Assembly (NCBI GenBank): GCA_902760755.1
Contig: CACWHK010000020.1
Coordinates: 1-35,741, forward strand
DNA length: 35,741 nt
DNA from: an uncultured Lachnospiraceae bacterium
GTDB taxonomy: Bacteria; Bacillota; Clostridia; Lachnospirales; Lachnospiraceae
Reading direction: 5' to 3'
Positions 8,425 through 16,159 of the stretch are shown here, in pieces (positions within the stretch are counted from its first letter, which is position 1; each line of letters starts with the position of its first letter). The notes below the pieces were generated by a model. It did no database searches. It saw only the letters and a list, made by a program, of their open reading frames with translations, and was not told the origin of the DNA. The translations under genes were made by a program, and so were the position numbers.

Positions 8425-8610
8425 TTAGTCCGAAGTAGCACTCCACCGGATTCTTCCCATTCCGGTGACAGTCCTGCAGTTGTTCACTACAGGCCCAGCG
8501 GATCCGTTCTGACCGGCGGATTCACTTCGGCGGCGTTCCCTTTTGCATCTCGTCGTTGGCTGTCAGGGCCTCGGGGATGTGACTCATGATTGCCGCGCCT
8601 CTACTTAACG
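8425..8610 (-). promoter_or_regulatory. Lysine riboswitch (L-box) upstream of dapA
   Basis: Read on the minus strand, the leader has the conserved L-box blocks in order: AAGTAGAGGCGCG with ATGAGTCAC near the 5' end, AAGGGAACGCCGCCGAAGTG, then TGAACAACTGCAGGACTGTC, and finally GGAGTGCTAC near 8435-8444. These match the lysC-type aptamer as I know it (AGAGGTGCG, AGGGGAGCGTCGCCGAAG, GGCTGTCA, GGAGGGCTA). The aptamer starts at the predicted transcription start of the promoter at 8616-8644 and is followed by the terminator at 8361-8399. Lysine binding should favour termination and lower expression of dapA, dapB and probably coaX and dusB. Confidence 0.95.
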
Positions 8611-8615
8611 GTTGC

Positions 8616-8644
8616 ATTATAGCATTCGCGAAGATACGTGTCAA
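8616..8644 (-). promoter_or_regulatory. Consensus sigma-A promoter of the lysine-riboswitch operon
   Basis: TTGACA (8639-8644) and TATAAT (8616-8621) on the minus strand, 17 bases apart, both perfect consensus. The predicted start, about 7 bases downstream, coincides with the 5' end of the aptamer. Confidence 0.95.
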
Positions 8645-8663
8645 TGAGAGTTTTTCCAGTTAC

Positions 8664-8716
8664 GGCGCTGCGTCCTTCGCCGCCCATGCTTTTTCGAGGA
8701 CCGGCTCGCGCCTGTA
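8664..8716. repeat. Family C GC-rich element, single copy
   Basis: CGGCGCTGCGTCCTTCGCC...CCGGCTCGCGCC, close to the element at 35484-35533. It fills the gap between the BlaI-type gene and the dapA promoter. The ends (GGCGC/GCGCC) are complementary. Confidence 0.6.
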
Positions 8717-8730
8717 TGGCAAAAAACTAT

Positions 8731-9114
8731 CTACTCATTCGTGTTTAACTTGATTGATTCACGTATCTTCTTAGCATCTTTTTTTGCGATTTTCTCTCCC
8801 TCGAGTACGGCGTTGACGGCTTCTGAGATGTCTCCGTTGAACCAGAATCGAAGGAGCTTCTTGGCCATCTCCTTCTGGTAGGTGGTTTCGTCAACGAGGG
8901 GGATATAGTATGTTACTCCTCTTCGAACTGTATCCACAAATCCTTTATCCTTCAGCTTCTTCAGGAAGGTGTAAACGGTGGTTTCTTTGTAAACCATGCC
9001 GTAGTCTTCGGCCAGCATATTGATCACGTTAAATGCAGTCGCGTTGTCTCCGAGGTTCCATACACAGCGCATGGTCACCATTTCGCATTCGGACAGGGCG
9101 CTTCGTTCGTACAT
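8731..9114 (-). CDS. BlaI/MecI/CopY-family transcriptional repressor
   Basis: Small winged-helix repressor of 127 residues from the ATG at 9112-9114, which has GGAGGAA 6 bases upstream. Longer frames start within or before that site. It shows the family layout: MYERSALSECEMVTMRCVW (helix 1, with the usual LSxxExxVMxxLW pattern), ITVINMLAEDYG-type and ETTVYTFLKKLKDKGFV recognition helix, a wing with RRGVTYYIPLV, and a C-terminal dimerisation helix. BlaI relatives control beta-lactamase, copper or other stress genes. Here there is no BlaR1-type sensor protease next to it, so its target is unknown. Its own promoter is not obvious in the GC-rich 100 bases upstream. Confidence 0.88.
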   Translation of the reverse strand: MYERSALSECEMVTMRCVWNLGDNATAFNVINMLAEDYGMVYKETTVYTFLKKLKDKGFVDTVRRGVTYYIPLVDETTYQKEMAKKLLRFWFNGDISEAVNAVLEGEKIAKKDAKKIRESIKLNTNE

Positions 9115-9222
9115 AGTCAGTTCCTCCATGGGTATAGTCGAGCAGGAAGGGCTTGTCCCTGCCTGCTCGCGCACCGCCCGCGCACGGCGTAAGCCGGTTC
9201 CATCCTCTTCGCGGGCGTGTGC

Positions 9223-9254
9223 AAAAAAGCGGGTGACTCATCGGAGTCACCCGC
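9223..9254 (-). terminator. Terminator of the ABC exporter operon
   Basis: Perfect 11-base-pair stem GCGGGTGACTC/GAGTCACCCGC with a 4-base loop, followed on the minus strand by six T. It lies about 120 bases after the last permease gene. Confidence 0.92.
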
Positions 9255-9298
9255 CAGAGTTCTGAACACTATTGTACACCGCTTTGTGCAAGAATCCA

Positions 9299-9321
9299 TA
9301 GACAGATTCTATATTTGTCTA
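9299..9321. promoter_or_regulatory. Dyad TAGACA-N11-TGTCTA, possible operator
   Basis: Six-base inverted arms separated by 11 bases, in the 3' region of the ABC operon and about 185 bases upstream of the BlaI-type start. TGT/ACA arms recall BlaI/MecI operators, but the spacing and the lack of a mapped promoter make this weak. Confidence 0.25.
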
Positions 9322-9327
9322 ATTCCT

Positions 9328-9360
9328 CAGATCCTTCGGTCTATGGCCTCAGGATGACAC
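9328..9360. repeat. Family A intergenic palindrome, copy 4
   Basis: CAGATCCTTC...GGCCTCAGGATGACAC, just after the stop of the last ABC permease gene. Confidence 0.7.
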
Positions 9361-9373
9361 AGCCGGCAGCTCG

Positions 9374-10210
9374 TTATGACCCGGTTCCGTTGTACTTTCT
9401 TGCCCCGTACATCCAGAACTTGACGCTGAGCAGGAAGAAGATCACGCCGATCACCGGGGAAAGCCAGGTAAGGATCGGGATCTCATCCGGCCGAAGGATC
9501 ACAAGGCTCGGATAGTACGCGATGAACGCGATGGGTATGATAAATGTGAAGATAAACCGGAACACCGAGTTGAAGATGGTAATCGGGTACTTGGCGAAGT
9601 CCTTCATCTTCAGGGCTAGGTCCAGGATGAAGAAGGAGTTCGTAAGCCAGAAGCAGGTAGCTGCTGCCGCATTCTGCATGGCGATCATGATCAGGGACGC
9701 CGTGATCAGGAATACGATCAGCTGGCACAGAGCCCAGAAGGTAAAGGGCAGTGACATGTGCGCCCATGCATAGGCTATGGTACCGATCCCGAAGGCCAGC
9801 TGGCCCAGCCCCTTCACATCAAAGATCTCCGACTGATAGTAGAAGAACAGATTGATGGGACGGAAGCAGTACTTGATGAAGTCGCCGGAGTACACGTTCA
9901 TGCGGAGACTCCAGTTGTTATCAAACAGGCACTGCACCGGGGTCAGGGACACCAGCGAGAAGCCGTACAGGAACAGCATTTCATAATAATCCCACCCGTT
10001 GATGGACGGGAAGTTCCGGAACAGGATCCAGAAGCTGATGAAGCCGGTCACGTTCGTTGCGATCATTCCTATGGTGGAAATGATGAAGTCGGAACGGTAG
10101 CTCATTTTACTTTTCAGGTCCTGTACCAGGATCTTGCGATAGATCCTGAGGTAAAACCGCAGTCCCCTCTTACGGGTCACTTCGCGGGTCAAAGCTTTCG
10201 TTTCACTCAT
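9374..10210 (-). CDS. ABC-2 type permease, DUF990 family (second subunit)
   Basis: Integral membrane subunit of an ABC exporter, 278 residues. A basic N-terminal tail (VTRKRGLRFYLRIYRKILVQDLKSKMSYRSDF) leads into about six membrane segments, beginning with FIISTIGMIATNVTGFISFWILF. The amphipathic start, the MSYRSDF motif and the pairing with a second permease fit the DUF990/ABC2_membrane_6 family. A GGAGG site precedes the ATG, which lies 4 bases after the other permease gene's stop. The cargo is unknown; the family is generally tied to export or multidrug-type transport. It is the last gene of the three-gene operon and is followed by the terminator at 9223-9254. Confidence 0.85.
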   Translation of the reverse strand: MSETKALTREVTRKRGLRFYLRIYRKILVQDLKSKMSYRSDFIISTIGMIATNVTGFISFWILFRNFPSINGWDYYEMLFLYGFSLVSLTPVQCLFDNNWSLRMNVYSGDFIKYCFRPINLFFYYQSEIFDVKGLGQLAFGIGTIAYAWAHMSLPFTFWALCQLIVFLITASLIMIAMQNAAAATCFWLTNSFFILDLALKMKDFAKYPITIFNSVFRFIFTFIIPIAFIAYYPSLVILRPDEIPILTWLSPVIGVIFFLLSVKFWMYGARKYNGTGS

Positions 10211-10214
10211 AATA

Positions 10215-11015
10215 TCAACCTCCGTTTACCGTAATCCGGCGGATCGATCGGTTCCAGAAGAGCCGGCTCACCACCCCCAGGAAGAGACACCAGAAGAGCT
10301 GGAGCCCCATCATCCAGAGCACATTTTCCGTCGGTTCCTTGCCGATCAGGATGGTCAGCGGTGTGTTGTAAATGGACTGGAACGGCAGGAAGTATACCAC
10401 CGTCTTCAGTCCCTCCGGGAAGAAGGCAACCGGGATCGTCGCTCCCGAAAGAAGCAGTACGATCACCTGCTTCATGATGTTGATCCCCCAGATGGACTCC
10501 GTGAAGATGCAGATCGTCCCCACGATAAAATCGATATAGTAATTGATGATGACTGCCATGGCGGCAGCACCCAGGAACTGAAGCAGATTCAGTCCCAGCG
10601 GGATGGTATCTCCCGTCACGATCCTTACAATGATGAAGGTCGGCAGGAAGGTCACCAGAAAATGTGCCACCAGCGTTCCGGAGTAGGACCAGAAGAGATA
10701 ACTCCGGTACTCCATGGGCTTCAGCAGGTTCAGGACCATCTTCCCGCTCTGGATATCACGACCGATCTCCCACACGGAGTACATTTCCATGAAGGTGAAC
10801 ATGGCCGTGGCCAGTACCAGGTAGATCAGGGTGTCGGAGAAGGTCATTCCGTTCACCCGGTCCGTTCCGGCCGAAGCATAGATTGCCTTCCACAGGAAGT
10901 AGATCAGGATCAGATACAGCAGGTTGCCCACTACCATGATAAAGAGGGACAGCCGGTACTGCACCATTTCGATCAGGCCTGCGCGAAGGAAGGTTAAGTA
11001 TTTCCTAAGCTTCAC
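10215..11015 (-). CDS. ABC-2 type permease, DUF990 family (first subunit)
   Basis: Membrane subunit of 266 residues, starting with GTG (11013-11015) that overlaps the ATPase stop by the GTGA arrangement. MKLRKYLTFLRAGLIEMVQYRLSLFIMVVGNLLYLILIYFLW is the typical cytoplasmic helix plus first membrane span of this family. YSVWEIGRDIQSGKMVLNLLKPMEYRSYLF is the conserved coupling loop (xGxxxxxLLKPxxYxxY). About six spans are predicted. It presumably forms a heterodimer with the next permease and is driven by the ATPase encoded just upstream. Confidence 0.87.
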   Translation of the reverse strand: MKLRKYLTFLRAGLIEMVQYRLSLFIMVVGNLLYLILIYFLWKAIYASAGTDRVNGMTFSDTLIYLVLATAMFTFMEMYSVWEIGRDIQSGKMVLNLLKPMEYRSYLFWSYSGTLVAHFLVTFLPTFIIVRIVTGDTIPLGLNLLQFLGAAAMAVIINYYIDFIVGTICIFTESIWGINIMKQVIVLLLSGATIPVAFFPEGLKTVVYFLPFQSIYNTPLTILIGKEPTENVLWMMGLQLFWCLFLGVVSRLFWNRSIRRITVNGG

Positions 11016-12088
11016 TCTGCACCGCCTCCTTCCGAAGTATTCGCATCTGCAGAAGCTGCATTCTTTTCTTTCTCCCGCTCCGCAGCCGAGTCCTCGTAGA
11101 TCTTCCGGATAACATCCTCCGTGGAGATCTCCTCCAGCTGCAGGTCGCGGACCTTATAGGAATTCTGGATCTGTCCGAGAACATCCATCACCTTCCGCTT
11201 CTCTTCGTCCACAAGAATGGTGATCCAGCCCTCGTCCTCTGTCATTCCCACGGAGCACATGGGAAGTGCTGCAGCGATCTCTTCCTTCTCCTTCTTCATA
11301 TCTCCCGAGAGACGAAGCTTCAGGGTACGGTAGGAGCCGAAGAACTTCTTCAGGTGCTCGATATCATTGTCGTAGAGCATCTTGCCGTGATCGATGATGA
11401 CGATCCGCCGGCAGAGGGCATCCACGTCGCCCATATCGTGGGTTGTAAGTATGACCGTGGTTCCCTTCTCCTGATTCAGTGCATGGATCAGGGTACGGAT
11501 CTTGGACTTCATGGATACATCCAGACCGATGGTAGGCTCATCCAGATATACGATCTTCGGATTGTGCAGGAACGCAGCCAGGATGTCGCTTAAGGTCCTT
11601 TGTCCCAGGGACATCTGACGTACCGGCTTATGCAGCAGGTCCTCGATATCCACCAGAGACCGGTAGAGCGTCAGCATATCCTCATAATCCTTATCCGGGA
11701 TCATGTAGATATCCTTCAGCAGCTTTAGGGACTCGATCAGAGGCAGGGCCCACCAGAGCTGGGAACGCTGTCCGAAGACAACACCGATCTTCTCCGCATT
11801 CTTTGTCCGATTCTTATAAGGAATCGTTCCGTCCACAAGGATCTCGCCTCTGGTCGGTTCAAGAACACCTGTCATCATCTTGATGGTTGTGGACTTGCCT
11901 GCACCGTTAGGGCCCAGATATCCGACGATCTCGCCCTTCTCGATTTCCAGCGATACGTTGTTCACCGCAGAGACGATCTTATAGTCTCTGGAGAACAGGT
12001 CCTTCAGGCTCCCCTTCAAACCCTCGTGACGGTTCAGAACCTTGAAGTCCTTGCAGACATTCTTCATGATGATCACTTTTTCAGCCAT
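11012..12088 (-). CDS. ABC transporter ATPase for the DUF990 exporter
   Basis: A 358-residue nucleotide-binding subunit. Walker A is GPNGAGKST near residue 60, the Q loop GQRSQLWW near 106, the signature RQMSLGQRTLSD near 155, Walker B IVYLDEP and the H-loop LTTHD follow. LFSRDYKIVSAVNNVSLEIEKGEIVGYLGPNG at the start is the form seen in NatA-like and DUF990-linked ATPases. The C-terminal 100 residues are a charged accessory domain (MKKEKEEIAAALP, KDVLGQIQNSYKVRDLQLEEISTEDVIRKIYED). A GGAGGGAGACC site precedes the ATG. It is first in the operon and divergent from the AraC-type gene. Confidence 0.92.
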   Translation of the reverse strand: MAEKVIIMKNVCKDFKVLNRHEGLKGSLKDLFSRDYKIVSAVNNVSLEIEKGEIVGYLGPNGAGKSTTIKMMTGVLEPTRGEILVDGTIPYKNRTKNAEKIGVVFGQRSQLWWALPLIESLKLLKDIYMIPDKDYEDMLTLYRSLVDIEDLLHKPVRQMSLGQRTLSDILAAFLHNPKIVYLDEPTIGLDVSMKSKIRTLIHALNQEKGTTVILTTHDMGDVDALCRRIVIIDHGKMLYDNDIEHLKKFFGSYRTLKLRLSGDMKKEKEEIAAALPMCSVGMTEDEGWITILVDEEKRKVMDVLGQIQNSYKVRDLQLEEISTEDVIRKIYEDSAAEREKEKNAASADANTSEGGGAE

Positions 12089-12222
12089 GGTCTCCCTCCT
12101 TTTTACCCTTGAAGCCGTTCACCAAAAACAGCTCCGATCGTCGTAAATAATGCTTGCTTTTCTTTACAAACACAAGTATATTGTATGTAGATGGGAAATA
12201 CCACCCGTTTAACGCCATAATT

Positions 12223-12260
12223 TTATAACAATCTTCTTCGCATCTGGAATATTGTTATAA
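12223..12260. promoter_or_regulatory. Inverted repeat in the exporter/AraC divergent region
   Basis: Perfect 10-base arms TTATAACAAT and ATTGTTATAA separated by 18 bases, in an AT-rich 246-base gap between two divergent start codons. The right arm contains TATAAT, a possible -10 of the AraC-type gene. A regulator binding here could control both directions. Confidence 0.45.
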
Positions 12261-12334
12261 TTCCGTGGAAAATAAAGATATTTGGTTTTATATAAAAATA
12301 TTTGTATTATCGCCCAAAAGGAAGGAATCCGAAG

Positions 12335-13258
12335 ATGAATCGCGAAGCCATGGGACTGATCGTAAAACGGGATGACGGGTCGGAGATCGTCAATTATGAC
12401 AATCCGGCCTTTCCTTCTTATATCTACGACGGATGGGGCAAGCCCAGGGTCACCTGGGAGAAGGTGCCCCATTTTCATGAGGATATCGAGCTGATCACCG
12501 TGAAGGAAGGAAGTATGGCTTATTCCGTGAACGGGCGGGAGATCCAGCTTGGCGAGGGGGACACCATCATGGTGAACTCCAATCAGATCCATTTCAGCAT
12601 CTACCCCCAGGATGTGCGGTACGTGATCTGCGTGATCCACCCCAGTGTACTCATGTCCTCCGTGGCCGTGGAGATGCAGTTCGTCCGCCCCATCATTGAA
12701 AATGCAGAGCTTCCCTATCTTCGATTCCGCGGACTCAACGAGTACGCGCGGGACGTTTACCGGCTGATGACCGGGATGCCTGACATCCGGCATGATGCCT
12801 TCCGGATCACCATGCATTTCTTTCAGCTCTGGGAGTATATCCGGAAGCAGGCCAGCCATTACCTGCCCGAACAGGAGGAATACGCCTCGGACCCGAGGAT
12901 GCAGCTTTTCAAATCCATGATGGCCTTTATCTCCTCTTCCTATACCGGAAATATAACCCTGGCGGAGATCGCTGCCAGTGCGAACATCAGCAAGTCCCTG
13001 TGCAATTCCCTGTTCCATCAGTATGTGGGGGAATCTCCCATCAGCTATCTCTGTCACCTTCGCTGCCGGAAGGTTGCGGAATATCTTCGTTCCAGCTCCA
13101 AGAGCCTGACGGAGATTGCATCCCTTGTAGGCTTTAACGGTGTCAGCTATATGTCGGAGACCTTCCGGAAGTTCTTCGACTGCTCTCCCCGGGAGTACCG
13201 GAAGCAGTGGGCAGTACCGGTGCCGGATCCGGTGCAGTATGTATTAAATCAGAACTAG
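12335..13258 (+). CDS. AraC-family transcriptional regulator with cupin sensor
   Basis: A 307-residue regulator from the ATG at 12335, preceded by AAAGGAAGGAA. The TTG-started frame from 12302 lacks a ribosome site. The N-terminal half is a cupin: VPHFHEDIELITVKEGSMAYSVNG and LGEGDTIMVNSNQIHFSIYP are the two beta-barrel motifs that bind a small ligand, often a sugar. The last 100 residues are the double helix-turn-helix of AraC/XylS: ITLAEIAASANISKSLCNSLF then SLTEIASLVGFNGVSYMSETFRKFFDCSPREYRK. It is transcribed away from the DUF990 exporter, so it may regulate that operon and itself through the dyad at 12223-12260. The ligand is unknown. Confidence 0.9.
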   Translation: MNREAMGLIVKRDDGSEIVNYDNPAFPSYIYDGWGKPRVTWEKVPHFHEDIELITVKEGSMAYSVNGREIQLGEGDTIMVNSNQIHFSIYPQDVRYVICVIHPSVLMSSVAVEMQFVRPIIENAELPYLRFRGLNEYARDVYRLMTGMPDIRHDAFRITMHFFQLWEYIRKQASHYLPEQEEYASDPRMQLFKSMMAFISSSYTGNITLAEIAASANISKSLCNSLFHQYVGESPISYLCHLRCRKVAEYLRSSSKSLTEIASLVGFNGVSYMSETFRKFFDCSPREYRKQWAVPVPDPVQYVLNQN

Positions 13259-13271
13259 GGTGTTATTACAC

Positions 13272-13292
13272 TTTTGTGACATTTTTCTGACA
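13272..13292 (+). promoter_or_regulatory. 11-base-spaced direct repeat, candidate OmpR-type box
   Basis: TTTTGTGACA (13272-13281) and TTTTCTGACA (13283-13292) repeat with an 11-base period, about 85 bases upstream of the secreted-protein start. PhoB/OmpR-type regulators bind tandem half-sites one helical turn apart. The response regulator encoded two genes downstream is of this family. A weak extended -10 (TGTTATCCT) follows at about 13322. Confidence 0.5.
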
Positions 13293-13377
13293 GATTTGCG
13301 GGGAACTATCGCACCGGCCATGTTATCCTTTGATCAATCCGCCGGATATGCGGAAAAAATCTTAGGAGGAAGTCAAA

Positions 13378-14133
13378 ATGAAAAAGTCCAAAAAAGCCCT
13401 TGGAATCGGTGTTATCACCGCCCTCTCGCTCTCCTGTATAATCCCCGCGGCTGCATTTGCAAAGACAGAAACAACGCAGATGACAAATGGTATCGCCTTC
13501 TCCCGGACAACTGCGGATGACGATACGGTAATCACGAATGAAAACGGTGATCCGGTCTGGAGCTTCTCCTTCGAGATCGATCCGGACAGCGGTGAGATAA
13601 GAATTCAGGGTGATGGTGTGAATGAAACCATCAAGTCAGCGGATATCGACAAGTTCCTGGACGATCTGGACGTAAAGGGAATCGTTGACAGCCTGGACAA
13701 CAGAGACGTGGATTACAGCAAGCTGACCGACGCTGAGCAAAAGGAATTAAAGGAGATCTATCAGAAGATCGATGATATCCTGGCGAAGGTGATCGATGAT
13801 GTGACCATCGACATGAGCGAGGAAGAGTTTGAGAAGCGCTGCGCTCCCTATGAAGAAGAGATCGAAGCTCTGCAGAAGCGTGCAGAGGAGCTGGAGAAAA
13901 AGGCCGGCTGGAGCGACTTCGACAGCTTTATCGCCTTCTCCAACGGTACGGAGGGAAAGACCTTCTCTTCCATCGACAGCTTCCTTGAGAATATCGACGT
14001 CAACGAACTGCTGAAAGACCTGGAAACTGAGTTTGCAAGTATTTCCGACGAGGATTGGAAGCAGCTGGAAGAGCTCGGCAAGGACCTGTCCAAGGATCTG
14101 GAGGACCTCCTCGAAGACGCGATCGATGGCTGA
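13378..14133 (+). CDS. Secreted acidic protein of unknown function
   Basis: A 251-residue protein with a clear Sec signal peptide: MKKSKKALGIG, hydrophobic VITALSLSCIIP and an AAAFA cleavage site near residue 28. The mature part is very acidic and low in basic residues. It opens with a beta-rich segment (TVITNENGDPVWSFSFEIDPDSGEIRI) and continues as helices (YSKLTDAEQKELKEIYQKIDDILAKVIDD, YEEEIEALQKRAEELEKKAG). It has two DIDKFL/SIDSFLENIDVNELL-like repeats around residues 85 and 205. I do not recognise a family. An AGGAGG site precedes the ATG by 7 bases. It lies just upstream of a two-component system in the same direction, separated by a hairpin, and may be its output or its sensed envelope partner. 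Confidence 0.8.
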   Translation: MKKSKKALGIGVITALSLSCIIPAAAFAKTETTQMTNGIAFSRTTADDDTVITNENGDPVWSFSFEIDPDSGEIRIQGDGVNETIKSADIDKFLDDLDVKGIVDSLDNRDVDYSKLTDAEQKELKEIYQKIDDILAKVIDDVTIDMSEEEFEKRCAPYEEEIEALQKRAEELEKKAGWSDFDSFIAFSNGTEGKTFSSIDSFLENIDVNELLKDLETEFASISDEDWKQLEELGKDLSKDLEDLLEDAIDG

Positions 14134-14187
14134 TAACCCCATTAACTCTCTATAAACATCTTCTCACTTTTATTTAACCCCTTCACA

Positions 14188-14210
14188 ACCTGCCCCTGCC
14201 CGGGGCAGGT
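14188..14210 (+). terminator. Hairpin between the secreted protein and the response regulator
   Basis: Nine-base-pair stem ACCTGCCCC/GGGGCAGGT with a 5-base loop, followed by ATTTCGGGTTT. The T tract is poor, so this may be a weak terminator or a processing/stability hairpin that sets unequal expression of the two genes. Confidence 0.5.
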
Positions 14211-14250
14211 ATTTCGGGTTTCATGAAACAGTACACTTAGGAGGAATCAC

Positions 14251-14940
14251 ATGGGAAAACTGATCTACGCCGCAGATGACGAACCGGACATCCTGGATGT
14301 GCTTCGGGAATTCTTAAGGAGTGCAGGCTTTGACGTCATGACCTTCCCCACGGGAGATGCCCTGCTGGAGCATTTCCGTGTGCAGCCCTGTGATCTTGCA
14401 GTGCTGGATATCATGATGCCCGGACGGGACGGTCTTACGATCTGTAAGGAGCTTCGGTCCATCTCGGACATCCCCATCGTGATCCTCACCGCAAAGGAAA
14501 GTGAGGCGGATCAGATGCGCGGCTATATGTTCGGCGGCGATGACTATCTGGTGAAGCCCTTCTCTCCTTCCCTTCTTGTGATGAAAATCCGCGCCCTGCT
14601 CCGTCGGAGTTCCGCAGAAAAGACCGAGGCCGAGGACCGGCAGTTCGGGGACATCACCCTCTCCGCCTCCGCCCATGACGTTCTGGTGGGAGACTGTCCT
14701 GCCGGACTTTCCATGACGGAATATGCGCTGATCGAGTGCCTCATGGATCATAGCGGAAGTGCCGTTGCGAGAAATACCCTTCTGGACCATGTCTGGGGGA
14801 TCGACAATGATGCCGTGGAAACCCGTGTTACGGACGAAACGGTCCGCAGGATCCGCCGGAAGCTTTCTGCTGCCGGCAGCACCGTACGGATCACCGCTGT
14901 CTGGGGCTACGGCTATAAGCTGGAGGAGGGTGCGAAATGA
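14251..14940 (+). CDS. OmpR/PhoB-family response regulator
   Basis: A 229-residue two-component response regulator. The receiver domain (about 1-118) has the acidic pair Asp9/Asp10, phospho-acceptor Asp53 in LAVLDIMMPGRDG, the switch Thr in VILTAKE and Lys in DDYLVKPF. The winged-helix DNA-binding domain (about 132-226) ends with the standard VWGIDNDAVETRVTDETVRRIRRKL and VRITAVWGYGYKLE. An AGGAGGAATCAC site precedes the ATG. The stop overlaps the start of the kinase gene by ATGA. It probably binds the 11-base-spaced repeat upstream of the secreted-protein gene, but that is inference. Confidence 0.95.
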   Translation: MGKLIYAADDEPDILDVLREFLRSAGFDVMTFPTGDALLEHFRVQPCDLAVLDIMMPGRDGLTICKELRSISDIPIVILTAKESEADQMRGYMFGGDDYLVKPFSPSLLVMKIRALLRRSSAEKTEAEDRQFGDITLSASAHDVLVGDCPAGLSMTEYALIECLMDHSGSAVARNTLLDHVWGIDNDAVETRVTDETVRRIRRKLSAAGSTVRITAVWGYGYKLEEGAK

Positions 14941-16148
14941 AGCATACCAGATTCAAGATCGCCGGCCTGGTCGGCGGAGCTGTGCTGATGACGCTTCTGA
15001 TCATCCTGATCCTGCTGCAGGTCATTTCCGCGAGACAGGCGGAAAGCAAAGCCACCGCAGCGCTGGAGGCCCTCTACTCGGACGGACCCATCACCTATGA
15101 TGTTCAGTACTCCCCCAGTCTGATCGAGCTTCCGGACGGATTAAACAGCAAAACCGACGGCTTTATGGAGTATACCACACTGGAACGGCATCTCATCGAG
15201 TGGTGCCGGGAGCATGAATCCTCCGAGGTCCGGAAGGTGAAGCTGGATGATCGTACCCTGTATGTACGCATGGGCGAAGTCAACGGAGCAAGCTTTGTCA
15301 CTACCCTCATCACCGAATTTGCAGGTGAGGATGACATCTCCTTCATCACGGAGCTGTTCCCCTTCCTGATCCAGAACACGAATACCTACGTCATCTCCTA
15401 TGTGGATATTACCGGAGAACTGGCGACCATCCGGAGCATTTGCTATTACTTCATGATCGCAGCCGGAATCCTCAGCATCCTCGGCACCTTCGCCGGGTAT
15501 CTCCTGGGGCGGAAGCTGGAGCAGAGCAGCAAGTCCGAGAAGCAGTTTTTTGAGAATACCTCTCATGAATTAAAAACACCCCTTACCGCCATCCGCGGCT
15601 ACGCCGAGGGAATCGAGACCGGGGTGATCACCGATTATAAGAGGACCGGACAGGTCATTTCCCGGGAAACCGAGAAAATGAGCCGGCTTATCGAAGAGAT
15701 CCTTCTCTCCGCCAAGCTGGAAAGCGGGTCCATGCCCCTGCACCGGGAGTCCGTGGCACTGAACGAGCTGGTGGAGGAGTGCCTTATGCCCATGGAGGGC
15801 GCGGTAGCAAGCCGGGGCCTGCAGGTAGATCTAAGCCTCTCACCGATGACGATTTCTGCCGATCCGGACCGGCTGGAGCATGCCTTCTCCAATCTTCTTA
15901 CAAATGCCGTAAAATACGCAAAAAGCCGTCTTTCCATTCAACTGGAAAACGGCCTTCTCACGATTCAAAATGATTGTGATGCCATCACGGACGAGGACTT
16001 AAAGCATCTCTTCGACCGCTTCTATACCGGAGCCAACGGGAATACCGGGATCGGGCTTTCTCTGGCGAAGGAGATCATCGAGCTGCACGGCGGAAGGATC
16101 AGGGCCGAGCGGACGACGGACGGAATCCGGTTCCTGGTGTCATTCTGA
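14937..16148 (+). CDS. Sensor histidine kinase
   Basis: A 403-residue membrane sensor. Two membrane spans (about 9-31 and 167-190) flank an extracytoplasmic domain of about 135 residues that has no motif I know. The kinase core follows directly with almost no HAMP: phospho-acceptor His210 in NTSHELKTPLTAIRGYAEG, the N box FSNLLTNAVKYAK near 310, a D-box-like position with weak LTIQNDC, and GNTGIGLSLAKEIIELHGG. The start overlaps the response-regulator stop by 4 bases. It converges on the rRNA methyltransferase gene with only 11 bases between stops and no terminator, so the transcripts may overlap. Confidence 0.93.
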   Translation: MKHTRFKIAGLVGGAVLMTLLIILILLQVISARQAESKATAALEALYSDGPITYDVQYSPSLIELPDGLNSKTDGFMEYTTLERHLIEWCREHESSEVRKVKLDDRTLYVRMGEVNGASFVTTLITEFAGEDDISFITELFPFLIQNTNTYVISYVDITGELATIRSICYYFMIAAGILSILGTFAGYLLGRKLEQSSKSEKQFFENTSHELKTPLTAIRGYAEGIETGVITDYKRTGQVISRETEKMSRLIEEILLSAKLESGSMPLHRESVALNELVEECLMPMEGAVASRGLQVDLSLSPMTISADPDRLEHAFSNLLTNAVKYAKSRLSIQLENGLLTIQNDCDAITDEDLKHLFDRFYTGANGNTGIGLSLAKEIIELHGGRIRAERTTDGIRFLVSF

Positions 16149-16159
16149 GGAAGGAGACA

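Noticed and set aside
9223-9262. Attenuator leader for the BlaI-type gene starting at a TACAAT box
   Set aside because: No matching -35 box at a fitting distance; the hairpin is simply placed as the terminator of the ABC operon.
12209-13057. 282-residue minus-strand frame opposite the AraC-type gene
   Set aside because: The plus-strand frame encodes a complete cupin plus double helix-turn-helix; the minus frame is a shadow.
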